Shown here one piece after another: positions 34,754 through 44,008 of a DNA stretch of 64,000 nt. Source of the DNA: Pseudomonadota bacterium. GTDB taxonomy: Bacteria > Pseudomonadota > Alphaproteobacteria > Micropepsales > Micropepsaceae. Location of the stretch: assembly GCA_016201105.1 (NCBI GenBank), contig JACQDN010000059.1:1-64000 (forward strand), given 5' to 3'. The first letter of the stretch is position 1, and each line of letters starts with the position of its first letter. A model generated the notes under the pieces. It was not told where the DNA came from. It did not search any database and was given only the letters and a program-made list of their open reading frames with translations. A program made the translations under genes and the position numbers.

Positions 34754-36751
34754 ATGGCCATATATTCACTGAAAAGCATGATGCGCGTGACCTACGCGCT
34801 CATCCTTCTGGGATTCGGGACGTTGGGTTTCGTGGCGGTCAATCGCCTGCAACTCGTCAGCGATCAATCCAACGTCATGAACGCAGTCTGGACGCCGAGG
34901 GTCCACACCGTCGACGAAATGACCCAGGCAGCCAGCCAGTATCGCATCAGCGAGGCGCTGCGAATCTTGTCGGTGTCGCCGGAAATGGCCGCGCACGCAG
35001 ACAACGATTTGAAGGCGAATGCCGATGAGTTCCATTCCAAAGTCACCGCCTATCGCGCGCTTCTGCAGAAGGGCGAAGCCACCGCGGCGATCGACGGCAT
35101 AGAGCAAGCTTGGGGCAACTATAAAACCGGCAACGACCAGATGCTGGCGTTCGCTCACAACAACCAGCAGGCGGATGCGACCGCCAGATTCCGCAACTCC
35201 GCAAGCCGGTTTTATTTACTGACTTCATCGCTGGACGAGCTTTCGGCAGCCGACCAAGCCCACGGCGCGCAAGCAAGCAATACCGCGAAGACTATATTCG
35301 AGCAGGCACGCCGACAGCTGTTGCTTTCGCTCGGCATCGTCGCGCTTCTGCTGTTCTCGCTGGCCGCCTTCTTCGAGGTGCGCGTGTGGGGGGCGCTTGC
35401 CGGCTTGTCGCAAGCCATGAAGACACTGGCCAATGGCGATTTCGCGACCGAGGTCAAATGGACAGCGCGACAGGACGAGATCGGCGACATGGCGCGCACG
35501 GTGAAAATATTCAAGGACAACGGAATCGAGATGCGCCGGCTCGAGGCGGAAACCGTGGCGCAGCGCCAAGCGGCAGAAGAGGAGCGCCGGCAAAACGACG
35601 AAACGCTTGCCCAAGCCCAAGCCCAGCGCAGCTTTGTCGTTCAATCGGTCGCCAAATGCCTGGAGGAACTGTCAGGCGGCAACTTGACCACTCGCCTGAC
35701 CGAGCCTTTCGCAGCGGAATTCCAGAAGCTGCAAAACGACTTCAATTTGGCGATGGATAGGCTTCAAGACACGATGAAGATAATTTCGACCGGAGCCGTC
35801 GGCATTCATTCGAACACCGAAGAAATCAGCAAAGCCTCCGACAAGCTGGCGCAGCGCACGGAAAATCAGGCCGCAACGCTTGAAGAAACTGCCGCGGCGC
35901 TGGAGCAGTTGACCGCGGGCGTGAGCACGTCCGCCGGCAGCGCCAAGCAGGCCAAGCTGGCAGTAGCCACAACCAAAGCCGATGCAGAGCAGTCGGGCAT
36001 CGTTGTGCGCGGCGCGGTGGCGGCGATGAGTGAAATCGAGAAGTCTTCGGAGCAGATATCCGAAATTATCGGTGTCATGGACGGCATCGCCTTCCAGACC
36101 AATTTGCTTGCGCTCAATGCCGGCGTCGAAGCCGCGCGCGCGGGCGAAGCCGGCAGAGGCTTTGCCGTCGTGGCCTCCGAAGTCCGCGCCTTGGCGCAAC
36201 GCTCCACCGTCGCGGCGAAAGAGATCAAGGCGCTGATCTCCTCCTCAACCAAGCAGGTCGAGGCGGGTGTCGATTTGGTCGATCAGACCGGCAAAGCCCT
36301 GGAGCGCATCGTGACTCAAGTCGCCCAGATCAACGGCGCGATCGGTGAAATCGCGGCCGCCGCCGAAGAACAGGCCATGAGCCTTGTCCAAATCAACACG
36401 TCCGTCACGCAGATGGACAAAGTCACACAGCAGAATGCCGCCATGGCCGAGGAAAGCACCGCCGCCAGCCACGCTCTTGCGGAGGAGGTCAATGAACTCG
36501 CACGGCTGATCAATCAGTTTCAACTGGGCACCGTAGCGATGCAGTCGCCATCAATGCAGGCGCCTTCGGTACAGGTGCCATCGATACAGGCGCCATCGAT
36601 ACAGGCAGGGGAGCCGAAAGTGCCAGCACAATCCGTCGCCCTGCGGGCGGCCAAAGCGGGCGCGATCCTTCGCACGCTCTCATCGGGAAGTGCCGCAACG
36701 GCGCGCAAATTGGAAGCGGCGATCGACCACGAAAGCTGGGAGGAATTCTGA
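34754..36751 (+). CDS. Methyl-accepting chemotaxis protein
   Basis: The 665-residue receptor has a membrane helix at about 9-30, a periplasmic helical bundle (about 31-190), a second membrane helix at about 192-215, a HAMP domain (about 216-268), a second HAMP-like segment near 300-350, and the signalling domain (360-600) with the tip sequence [22 protein letters not shown]. The tail has five-residue repeats (xQAPS type, residues about 596-617) and ends ESWEEF, resembling the xWxxF tether for CheR. It leads a nine-gene operon. Confidence 0.93.
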   Translation: MAIYSLKSMMRVTYALILLGFGTLGFVAVNRLQLVSDQSNVMNAVWTPRVHTVDEMTQAASQYRISEALRILSVSPEMAAHADNDLKANADEFHSKVTAYRALLQKGEATAAIDGIEQAWGNYKTGNDQMLAFAHNNQQADATARFRNSASRFYLLTSSLDELSAADQAHGAQASNTAKTIFEQARRQLLLSLGIVALLLFSLAAFFEVRVWGALAGLSQAMKTLANGDFATEVKWTARQDEIGDMARTVKIFKDNGIEMRRLEAETVAQRQAAEEERRQNDETLAQAQAQRSFVVQSVAKCLEELSGGNLTTRLTEPFAAEFQKLQNDFNLAMDRLQDTMKIISTGAVGIHSNTEEISKASDKLAQRTENQAATLEETAAALEQLTAGVSTSAGSAKQAKLAVATTKADAEQSGIVVRGAVAAMSEIEKSSEQISEIIGVMDGIAFQTNLLALNAGVEAARAGEAGRGFAVVASEVRALAQRSTVAAKEIKALISSSTKQVEAGVDLVDQTGKALERIVTQVAQINGAIGEIAAAAEEQAMSLVQINTSVTQMDKVTQQNAAMAEESTAASHALAEEVNELARLINQFQLGTVAMQSPSMQAPSVQVPSIQAPSIQAGEPKVPAQSVALRAAKAGAILRTLSSGSAATARKLEAAIDHESWEEF

Positions 36752-36795
36752 TCGGCAGCGGCCGCGTCGTTGCGGTCGAGATTGGGTGATCTGGG

Positions 36796-37329
36796 ATGCA
36801 AAGAGACACTAGCGCCGGCCAGATGGATTCGATGTGGCTTTCTGTGCGTCTCGGCGCACAAGAATTCGCCATCGACATTGCGGCCGTGCGCGAAGTGCGC
36901 GGGTGGACCGCGCCGACCCCGCTTCCCCAGGCACCGCACTATGTCAGCGGCATGGTCGATTTGCGCGGTGACGTCATTCCGATCATCGACCTTGCCGATC
37001 GCCTTGGCCTGCCGCCTGCGGAGCATACCGCGTCATCGGTTATCGTCGTCGTGCGGATCGCGGATTTTCTTGCCGGACTGCACGTCGATCAAGTCTGCGA
37101 CCTTGTCACGATCGCCGGCCATACCCCTGCGCCACAGCTGCGCGACGCAGCCTGCGATCCATCGCGATATCTCATTGCCGGAACGGTTTCGATCGACGGC
37201 AGAATCTTGCATCTGATTCGCGTCGAGAACGTCGTCGGCGCCGACGAGAGCCGCGATCTCTCCTCTGTGGCGGACCCCGGCGTGAACCCCGGCTTCGTGA
37301 AACCCGGCACCGCCGCGTCGATGGCATGA
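36796..37329 (+). CDS. cheW: Chemotaxis coupling protein CheW
   Basis: The 177-residue CheW bridges the receptor and CheA. SH3-like strands are visible (LSVRLGAQEFAIDIAAVREVR, VDLRGDVIPIIDLADRLGL, IVVVRIADFLAGLHVDQV). The N-terminus is short and the C-terminal tail (about 155-177) is Pro/Gly-rich. It is one of two CheW genes here; the other is at 40086-40565. It follows the MCP gene by 44 bases, and its stop overlaps the next start (ATGA). Confidence 0.92.
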   Translation: MQRDTSAGQMDSMWLSVRLGAQEFAIDIAAVREVRGWTAPTPLPQAPHYVSGMVDLRGDVIPIIDLADRLGLPPAEHTASSVIVVVRIADFLAGLHVDQVCDLVTIAGHTPAPQLRDAACDPSRYLIAGTVSIDGRILHLIRVENVVGADESRDLSSVADPGVNPGFVKPGTAASMA

Positions 37330-37619
37330 GGCACGACATGACGCACGACCAGACAAGCCCGTTCGCATCGTTGTCACTTCCCGAAGTGTTGGACAGTGCG
37401 GCAGCGACCGTGCTCGCGAACAATCTTCTGAGCTTTCGCGGCAGGGCAATTTCGCTCGACGCCGCCCAAGTTCGCAGGATGGGAGGATTGTGCCTTCAAG
37501 TCCTGATATCGGCGCGAATTACCTGGAAGGCAGACGGTATCCCCATGCGGATCGAAAGATCGTCGGGGGCTTTTCGCGAAATCCTTTCGCTCGCCGGCGC
37601 CGAATTCATCGTAACCTGA
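37326..37619 (+). CDS. STAS domain protein in che operon
   Basis: The 97-residue product is a single STAS-like domain (VLDSAAATVLANNLLSFRGRAISLDAAQVRRMGGLCLQVLISA), the fold of anti-sigma factor antagonists. The position usually holding the phosphorylatable Ser is in AAQVRRMGG, where Ser is replaced, so it may be regulated by binding only. It overlaps the CheW stop by four bases; an ATG at 37338 is an alternative start. STAS genes at this place are known in alphaproteobacterial che clusters. Confidence 0.78.
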   Translation: MRHDMTHDQTSPFASLSLPEVLDSAAATVLANNLLSFRGRAISLDAAQVRRMGGLCLQVLISARITWKADGIPMRIERSSGAFREILSLAGAEFIVT

Positions 37620-37633
37620 TTGGATGCCAAACT

Positions 37634-38005
37634 ATGCTTGAACCCAAAACCATACTGACAGTCGATGATTCCCGCACCATGCGCGACTTGCTGGGCAACG
37701 CCCTGCGCGAAGCGGGCTATAGCGTCGTGCAGGCAGGCGACGGCCAGGAAGCTCTCGGCGCGCTAGATTCGATCAAGCCGGACCTTATCATCACGGACAT
37801 CAACATGCCGCGGATGGGTGGCTTCAATTTCATCGATCAGGTGCGGCGCAATCCGCGTCATCGCGCGACCCCTATCCTCGTTCTCACGACGGAAAGCGCG
37901 CCCGAGCTGAAGGAGAGAGCCCGCAAGTCCGGCGCCACGGGTTGGATCGTAAAACCATTCGATCCGGCACGGCTTCTGGATGCCATCCGGAAGGTTGGGG
38001 TCTGA
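37634..38005 (+). CDS. cheY: CheY-type response regulator (1)
   Basis: The 123-residue single-domain receiver has the acidic pair Asp11-Asp12, phospho-acceptor Asp55 (ITDINMP), Thr85/Thr86 and Lys107 (VKPFDP), so it should be phosphorylated by CheA. It has no output domain and probably acts on the flagellar motor or as a phosphate sink. It lies 14 bases after the STAS gene and 3 bases before cheA. Confidence 0.93.
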   Translation: MLEPKTILTVDDSRTMRDLLGNALREAGYSVVQAGDGQEALGALDSIKPDLIITDINMPRMGGFNFIDQVRRNPRHRATPILVLTTESAPELKERARKSGATGWIVKPFDPARLLDAIRKVGV

Positions 38006-38008
38006 ACC

Positions 38009-40093
38009 ATGTCTGCCGAGCATCCTGAGGGCTGGATCCCACCCGACGTCATGGCGGGAATAACCCAGCAATTCTTCGAGGAATGCGAGGAGCATCTGGC
38101 ATTGCTGGAGTCCGGCTTTCTGCGATTGGAGGCCGGCGATCACGATCCGGAGACCGTCAACTCGGTTTTCCGTGCGGCGCACTCGATCAAGGGCGGCGCG
38201 GCAATGCTCGGTGCGACCGCGCTAGTCGGTTTTTCGCATCGCTTCGAGTCGGCGCTTGCGCACTTTCGGACGAGCAAGACATTCCCGTCGCACGATGTGC
38301 TCAAAGTATTCCTTAAAGCGACAGACCAGCTGGCCGATCTCGTTCGCGCAACACGCGCCGGCAAAGAGTTGACGGACGAACAGTTGAATGCCGCGTCACG
38401 GGAGCTCGCCGGGCTGGCGGACACCACCGGTACCGACACCTCGCCCGTGGCCCACACCGAAGAACCTGCATTCAGCCCGGTTCGAGTGGAGTTCGAGGAT
38501 TTTGCACCGGCAGAGCAACCCTGGACGATCGATTTTCGCCCGCATGCCGAACTTTACGCCAAGGCCAACGATCCGATCGTCCTGCTGCGCGAATTGAAGC
38601 GATTGGGAGAAATGGACACAGTCCTCGATACCAGCGCCATCCCGCTGCTCTCGGACCTCAATCTCGAAGACGCTTATCTCGCCTGGTCGATCACGCTGCA
38701 TACCGCCCGAACCGAATCGGCGGTCCGCGAAGTATTCGAATTCGTGGAGCGGGATTGCGATTTGCATGTGCGAGCCGGGATCGCCGAAACGGCGATACCG
38801 CCTGCTGCGGACCCTCGCCCAGTGCCGGCTCCCGCGCTGCGCCCCGGAGACGCTTCGCAAGACGCGCCGGCGCTCCGCGCTGCCCTGCAGCAACCCTCTA
38901 CGCTGCGCGTCGATCTCGAGCGCCTCGATCGTTTGATCAATCTGGTCAGCGAATTGGTGATCAGCGAAGCCGCGCTGGCAGAATACGCACCGAAGGATTC
39001 GGCCCAAAACCCGAACTTCGGCGAAGCCCTCGACGATCTAAGCCAACTCACCCGCGACATCCAGGAAAGCGTGATGGGGATTCGGGCCCAGCCCGTCAAA
39101 TCCGTCTTCCAGCGCTTGCCGAGGCTTGTGCGAGAAATCGAAAAAGCGACGGGAAAAACCGTTCGTCTGACGATTGAAGGCGAAGACACCCAAGTCGACC
39201 GCTCCGTCATCGAAGGACTGACCGATCCGCTGACGCACATGGTTCGCAACGCGATCGACCACGGCATCGAAACCTACGAACAACGACAGAAAGCGAACAA
39301 GCCGGCGCAGGGATCCTTGCGCATCTCGGCCGCACATCGCGCCGGCCGCGTCGTGATCGAGGTGGCGGACGACGGCGGCGGCATCGACCGCGATTGCGTG
39401 CGTGCTATCGCCGTGAAACAGAACTTGATTTCCGCCGATGCGATCGTTGCCGGCGAAGACATCGACAATCTCATCTTCGAACCCGGCTTCACCACGGCAG
39501 ACAAGGTGACCGATCTTTCGGGTCGAGGCGTCGGGATGGATGTCGTCAGGCGCAGCGTTCAGGCGCTGGGCGGGCGCATCTCGGTCTCCTCGCGCAGAGG
39601 CGCCGGTACGACGTTCGCCTTGAGCCTGCCGCTTACGCTGGCGGTGCTTGACGGAATGCTGGTCTCGGTTTGCGGGCAGAGTCTGGTCGTGCCCTTGGCG
39701 GCATTGCTCGAGACCGTACAGTTCTCTTGCGACAACGTGCATAAAGTCGGGCCGAATGCCTCGCTGCTGGCGATTCGCGGCAGCCACGTGCCGCTCATCG
39801 ATCTAGGCGCCACGCTTGGCTACAAGCCGCAGTCGCAACTTTCAGCGGACGGGATCGCACTGCTGGTCGAAGACGATGCGGGACGCAGGGTTGCGCTCGC
39901 TGTCGACGACATTCTCGGCCAAAAGCAGGTCGTCATCAAAAGCCTGGAGATCAACTGTCACCGCATCGCGGGCATCGCTGCCGCCACTATTCTGGGCAAT
40001 GGTTTGGTGGCGCTCATTCTGGACGTCAACGCCGTCATGGCGTCTCAAAAGATCGGTTTGGCGCAGGACGAAAGGCTGATGGCCCATGCGTGA
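38009..40093 (+). CDS. cheA: Chemotaxis histidine kinase CheA
   Basis: The 694-residue kinase has an HPt domain with phosphorylated His58 (RAAHSIKGG), a variable central linker (about 110-300), the dimerisation domain (about 300-370), an HATPase domain with the N box (VRNAIDHGIE), G1 (DDGGGID) and G2 (GRGVGMDVVR), and a C-terminal CheW-like domain (from about 555). No clear P2 docking domain is obvious. It overlaps the following cheW by eight bases. Confidence 0.96.
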   Translation: MSAEHPEGWIPPDVMAGITQQFFEECEEHLALLESGFLRLEAGDHDPETVNSVFRAAHSIKGGAAMLGATALVGFSHRFESALAHFRTSKTFPSHDVLKVFLKATDQLADLVRATRAGKELTDEQLNAASRELAGLADTTGTDTSPVAHTEEPAFSPVRVEFEDFAPAEQPWTIDFRPHAELYAKANDPIVLLRELKRLGEMDTVLDTSAIPLLSDLNLEDAYLAWSITLHTARTESAVREVFEFVERDCDLHVRAGIAETAIPPAADPRPVPAPALRPGDASQDAPALRAALQQPSTLRVDLERLDRLINLVSELVISEAALAEYAPKDSAQNPNFGEALDDLSQLTRDIQESVMGIRAQPVKSVFQRLPRLVREIEKATGKTVRLTIEGEDTQVDRSVIEGLTDPLTHMVRNAIDHGIETYEQRQKANKPAQGSLRISAAHRAGRVVIEVADDGGGIDRDCVRAIAVKQNLISADAIVAGEDIDNLIFEPGFTTADKVTDLSGRGVGMDVVRRSVQALGGRISVSSRRGAGTTFALSLPLTLAVLDGMLVSVCGQSLVVPLAALLETVQFSCDNVHKVGPNASLLAIRGSHVPLIDLGATLGYKPQSQLSADGIALLVEDDAGRRVALAVDDILGQKQVVIKSLEINCHRIAGIAAATILGNGLVALILDVNAVMASQKIGLAQDERLMAHA

Positions 40094-40565
40094 TGCCGCA
40101 GCCCGGAATCAAGCACAGGAGACGCAAGAGCGTCGCGATTTTCTCGTGTTTCGCGTCGGCGCGCAGGAATTCTGCGTCGACGTGCTCGCCGTCAAAGAAG
40201 TTCGCGGCTGGACGCCGACCACATCGCTGCCCAAAGTGCCGTCTTTTTTGCGCGGCGTGACCAACCTGCGCGGAACGGTGCTGCCGATCGTCGACCTCGG
40301 CGATCGACTGCAGATTGCATGCGATACGGCGATTGAGGATCGCATCGTCGTCGTCGTTTGGATCGATCGCAAACTGCTCGGTCTCCTGGTTGACGCCGTT
40401 TGCGACATCGTCACCGCGGGCGACAAGAACCTGCAGGCAATGCCGGATCTGACCGGCGAACCGATTCACACATCGGTCACATCCTTGATCACCGTCGACG
40501 GCCGCGTCATCGGCCTTGTCGCATTGGACCAAATCCTTGCGGACACCAGGAGCCAAAACGCATGA
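40086..40565 (+). CDS. cheW: Chemotaxis coupling protein CheW (2)
   Basis: The 159-residue CheW has the expected strands (FLVFRVGAQEFCVDVLAVKEVRG, VTNLRGTVLPIVDLGDRL, LLGLLVDAVCDIV). It overlaps cheA at its start and cheR at its end (ATGA). A second coupling protein in one operon suggests separate roles in array assembly or for different receptors. Confidence 0.93.
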   Translation: MRDAAARNQAQETQERRDFLVFRVGAQEFCVDVLAVKEVRGWTPTTSLPKVPSFLRGVTNLRGTVLPIVDLGDRLQIACDTAIEDRIVVVVWIDRKLLGLLVDAVCDIVTAGDKNLQAMPDLTGEPIHTSVTSLITVDGRVIGLVALDQILADTRSQNA

Positions 40566-41488
40566 CGGGCGGTCCGAAAGCGCCGGCGACGGGAGCGCGC
40601 GAGTCCTCGAATGAGGAATTCGCGTTTACCAGCAGCGATTTTATGCATTTGGCGGAGATGTTGCGGAGCAACACCGGCATCGTTCTCGACGACGAGAAAA
40701 TGCCGTTGGTCTATGCCCGGTTGACAAAACGCCTGCGCGCGCACGGATTCAAGACGTTTCGCCGCTATCGCGCCTTCATCTCCACGGAACAGGGCGCGGG
40801 CGAACGCCGGCGCATGATGGAAGCACTCACGACCAACGTGACGCGATTCTTTCGCGAAGCGCACCACTTCGAGCATTTGAAGAATCGTGCGTTGCCGCCA
40901 CTGGTTGCCGCCGCCCGCAACGGCAAACGGGTTCGCCTATGGTCGGCGGGATGCTCGACCGGAGAAGAAGCCTATTCGATGGCGCTGACGCTGCTGTCGA
41001 TCATGCCCGACGCGACCCGGTTCGACATCAAGATCCTGGCAACGGACATCGATACCAACGTGCTGGATCATGCCAGGGCCGGCGTGTATCCGGCGGCCGC
41101 CGTTTCACCCGTAAGCGCGGAACTGCGCGAGCGCTGGTTTGTGCCAAACGATGCAAACCCCGACGAGTCGTTCTTGCGCGTTCGGCGCGATTTGAAGTCG
41201 CTCGTGGCGTTTCGAACCGCGAATTTGATCGGCCCGTGGCCGATGAAGGGACCGTTTCAGGTCATCTTCTGCCGCAACACCGTCATCTATTTCGACGAAA
41301 TCACACGCAACGATATCTGGAACAAGATGGCGGCGCTGCTCGCGGCGGGCGGGCATTTGTACGTAGGACATTCCGAGCGTCTGCCGGCCGACGCCCACTG
41401 GTTCCGGCCGGATGGGTTGACGATCTACCGGCGGGAGGACGACGCGTTCGCATCGCCCGCGCATGCCCGTTCAGTCAGGGGGGACTGA
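40562..41488 (+). CDS. cheR: Chemotaxis methyltransferase CheR
   Basis: The 308-residue enzyme methylates receptor glutamates using S-adenosylmethionine. It has the N-terminal helical domain (NVTRFFREAHHFEHL, the CheR signature) and the Rossmann-like SAM domain (LWSAGCSTGEEAYSMAL, ILATDIDTNVLDHAR, VIFCRNTVIYFD). ATG 40562 overlaps the cheW stop. No cheB demethylase gene follows. Confidence 0.95.
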   Translation: MTGGPKAPATGARESSNEEFAFTSSDFMHLAEMLRSNTGIVLDDEKMPLVYARLTKRLRAHGFKTFRRYRAFISTEQGAGERRRMMEALTTNVTRFFREAHHFEHLKNRALPPLVAAARNGKRVRLWSAGCSTGEEAYSMALTLLSIMPDATRFDIKILATDIDTNVLDHARAGVYPAAAVSPVSAELRERWFVPNDANPDESFLRVRRDLKSLVAFRTANLIGPWPMKGPFQVIFCRNTVIYFDEITRNDIWNKMAALLAAGGHLYVGHSERLPADAHWFRPDGLTIYRREDDAFASPAHARSVRGD

Positions 41489-41490
41489 CA

Positions 41491-41880
41491 ATGCCGATAG
41501 CGGCACAGATAAAGACGGTCATCGTCGACGATCAATCCACGATGCGATCGTTGCTCCGCGCCTGCTTGCGGCAGATCGGCGTCAGCCAGGTCACCGAATG
41601 TTGCGACGGCGAGGAGGCGCTGGAGGTTCTCAAGCGAGTTCCGACGCATCTCGTCATATCCGATCTCAATATGCCAAAGCTGGACGGTATCGGCCTGCTG
41701 CGCGCCGTGCGAGGCGATCCCGCCATCGCCAAGACGGCTTTCATCATGCTGACGTCCCACGCCGAGCGTAACTGCGTCCAAGACGCCGTGAAGTTCGGCG
41801 TCAACAACTACCTCGTGAAACCGTTCAACTTCGCAGGGTTGAAGACGAAGATTGAAGCGGTGTTCGGTCCATTGACATGA
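41491..41880 (+). CDS. CheY-type response regulator (2)
   Basis: The 129-residue receiver has the acidic pair Asp13-Asp14, Asp58 (ISDLNMP), Thr88 and Lys110 (VKPFNF). It is more like the motor-binding CheY type, since it is the one next to cheD. It starts 2 bases after the cheR stop and overlaps cheD by four. Confidence 0.92.
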   Translation: MPIAAQIKTVIVDDQSTMRSLLRACLRQIGVSQVTECCDGEEALEVLKRVPTHLVISDLNMPKLDGIGLLRAVRGDPAIAKTAFIMLTSHAERNCVQDAVKFGVNNYLVKPFNFAGLKTKIEAVFGPLT

Positions 41881-42455
41881 CGGCAAAGCTCGGCCGCACC
41901 GAGACACGCAGATCGCCTGCTGGAAACAAGATTCATCTGATCCAGGGCGAGTATCGCGTATCGGATTCTCCCGACGTCGTTTTCACCACGACGCTCGGTT
42001 CGTGCGTGGCCACATGCATGCGCGATGCCGAAGCAGGCGTCGGCGGAATGAACCATTTCCTGCTGCCCCATGGAGGCGTTGCCGGTGCGGATATGCAGCG
42101 GTTCGGCGCCCATGCGATGGAACTGCTGATCAATGCCCTGCTCAGCAGCGGCGCGCGGCGCGACAGGCTCGAGGCCAAATTGTTCGGCGGCGCCCGGCTG
42201 GACGATGGCCTGCCCGATATCGGCCGCCAGAATGCCGAATTCGCGAAATTCTTCCTCGCCAATGAAGGCATCGCCTACGACGGCGGCAGCCTGGGCGGGC
42301 GACACGCGCGGCGCCTGCAGTTCTGGCCCGCTTGCGGACGGGTGCGCCAGCTGGTTCTGCGCCATCACGACGATGCCATCTTCGCTGCGGAGCGCCGCAA
42401 GCGGCCGATCGATGCGGATTGCGGATCGGTGGAGTTGTTCGCGTTCAAGGATTAG
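41877..42455 (+). CDS. cheD: Chemoreceptor glutamine deamidase CheD
   Basis: The 192-residue enzyme deamidates specific receptor glutamines. The catalytic Cys43 is in TTLGSCVATC and His60 in GGMNHFLLP, followed by a conserved GGA-type segment (KLFGGARLDD). It is the last gene of the operon. The overlapping ATGA with cheY fits translational coupling. Confidence 0.94.
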   Translation: MTAKLGRTETRRSPAGNKIHLIQGEYRVSDSPDVVFTTTLGSCVATCMRDAEAGVGGMNHFLLPHGGVAGADMQRFGAHAMELLINALLSSGARRDRLEAKLFGGARLDDGLPDIGRQNAEFAKFFLANEGIAYDGGSLGGRHARRLQFWPACGRVRQLVLRHHDDAIFAAERRKRPIDADCGSVELFAFKD

Positions 42456-42567
42456 CCGGCGCCCAGCGCCTGCCCTCGCCGCCGTCTTGACCGGACGTGG
42501 AGGCCAAGGTCCCATTGTCGGAGCATTGCGATCGCAGGTGGGGTAAGTGTGGAAGCACGCCATCGAC

Positions 42568-42626
42568 GTCCCCCACCCGACGGCACTCGCTGCGCTCGCG
42601 CGTCGACCTCCCCGCAAGGCGAGGTA
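42568..42626. repeat. Partial palindromic element
   Basis: The stretch has CACCCGACG and CGTCGACCTCCCC-CAAGG-GAGGT, closely matching the right half of the 62362-62494 element. It lies in the upstream region of the GST gene, just before its ribosome binding site. Confidence 0.6.
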
Positions 42627-42650
42627 ACAACGACCACAAGAGAGGACACC

Positions 42651-43265
42651 ATGATCAAGATCCACAATTTCCCCCGCGGCGCGCGCGGCGTGCGGGTGAT
42701 GTGGCTGTGCGAGGAAATGGGCCTGCCATATGATGTGGAGCTGGTCAGCTTTCCCGTAAGCGACGCCTATCGCGCGAAAAATCCGCTCGGCTCTGTGCCG
42801 TTTCTGGAAGATGGCAGCGTCGCGATCAACGAGTCCGTCGCGATGGTGTTATACATCGCGGGAAAATACGGTCCGACGCCGCTCCTGCCCGGCAAGGACG
42901 ATCCCGCGCTTGCCCGCGTGCTGCAGATGACCGTATTCAGCGAGGCCACCTTCGGCGGCGGCATCAATCCGCTGATCATGGCGAAGTTCGCAGCGCCCGA
43001 GGCCGACAAGCAGAATTGGTCCGTCACCGCGCAGGAGGGGCGCTCCCAAACGGCACTGGATTTTCTGTCCGGCACACTGGGCGATGCGCCCTACCTCGCG
43101 GGCGACAACTTCACCATCGCCGATATCTGCAACTGCACGGCGCTCGGCATCTGGCAGGGCGCACTGAACAAAGCGATTGCGGAAAACCTCAAAGCCTATC
43201 GCGAACGCTGTGCGGCGCGGCCCGCCTATCAGCGGGCGCAGACCAAGGCTACCGGCAAAGGCTAA
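42651..43265 (+). CDS. Glutathione S-transferase family protein
   Basis: The 204-residue protein has the N-terminal thioredoxin-like domain (IHNFPRGARGVRVMWLCEEMGLPYDVELV, then GSVPFLEDGSVAINESVAMVLYI with the cis-Pro and the Glu-Ser pair) and the C-terminal helical domain ending DNFTIADICNCTALGI. It probably conjugates glutathione to electrophiles. AGAGGA before ATG 42651 fixes the start. The isolated position says nothing about the substrate. Confidence 0.9.
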   Translation: MIKIHNFPRGARGVRVMWLCEEMGLPYDVELVSFPVSDAYRAKNPLGSVPFLEDGSVAINESVAMVLYIAGKYGPTPLLPGKDDPALARVLQMTVFSEATFGGGINPLIMAKFAAPEADKQNWSVTAQEGRSQTALDFLSGTLGDAPYLAGDNFTIADICNCTALGIWQGALNKAIAENLKAYRERCAARPAYQRAQTKATGKG

Positions 43266-43328
43266 ACGCCCTGGTTTTCGGCGTCGCTCATTGCAGTGCC
43301 GCGTTGTCGAAGTGCCGACTTCGTTGAA

Positions 43329-43371
43329 CTAGCGCATGATCTGATGACTCTGAATCAGATCATGCTCTAGA
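43329..43371. repeat. GATCTGAT/ATCAGATC palindrome
   Basis: CGCATGATCTGAT and ATCAGATCATGC form a near-perfect inverted repeat with a short spacer, closed by TAG...CTA. This pattern is a well-known dispersed repeat in Rhizobiales-type genomes. It lies between the GST gene and the convergent mucR-like gene. Confidence 0.75.
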
Positions 43372-43430
43372 TTCTTTGATTGTCGCGCAATTTGGCGGGT
43401 AAACCGCTTCACACTTCACTCGATTGCGCT

Positions 43431-43877
43431 CTAGGCGCGCTTCTTGCGCTTCACCGCGACGCGCTTTTGTCGTCCCAGACCGTTCTTCTTCGCAAAGTTC
43501 GAGCGCAGGATCGCGTAGTTCGGGGCGACCATCGGGTAGTCCGCAGGCAAGCCCCATTTGACCCGGTACTGCTCAGGGGTGAGCTCGTAGCGCGAGCGCA
43601 GGTAGCGCTTGAGCATCTTGAGCCTCTTCCCGTCCTCAAGGCAGATGAGATAATCGGGCGTCACGGATTTCTTGATCGAAACCATTGGCTTCTGCGATGT
43701 ACCTGCATCGGCTGCGTTGGGTGCGGACAACCCGCTCAAGGCGTTGTGCACGGACCTGACCATCGCCGGCACATCGAAGGCGGGGATTTGGTTGTTCCCG
43801 ACATAGGACGCCACGATGGTACGCGTCATTCCGAGAAGCTCATTTGTTGAGGCTGACACATCCGTTATCTCATTCAT
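43431..43877 (-). CDS. MucR/Ros family regulator without zinc histidines
   Basis: The 148-residue protein has the conserved C-terminal part of MucR: PDYLICLEDGKRLKMLKRYL, RYELTPEQYRVKWGLPADYPMVAPNYA and a basic tail. In active Ros/MucR the residues after LKR are His; here KRH and the following THx are KRY and RSR, so the usual zinc-finger histidines are missing. Some Mesorhizobium relatives also lack zinc and still bind DNA. The start is ATG 43877; a GTC-preceded longer frame is less likely. Confidence 0.82.
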   Translation of the reverse strand: MNEITDVSASTNELLGMTRTIVASYVGNNQIPAFDVPAMVRSVHNALSGLSAPNAADAGTSQKPMVSIKKSVTPDYLICLEDGKRLKMLKRYLRSRYELTPEQYRVKWGLPADYPMVAPNYAILRSNFAKKNGLGRQKRVAVKRKKRA

Positions 43878-44008
43878 AGATTTGACTCCGACCGAAGCGC
43901 GCGGACCAAGCCGCTCGCGACGCACCATGCACACGATGCAAAGAAGACCTCAACGGCAAATGTTGAGGTCAAAGTGACTCAGCGCAACACTTGCAGGTTG
44001 TTGGAACG

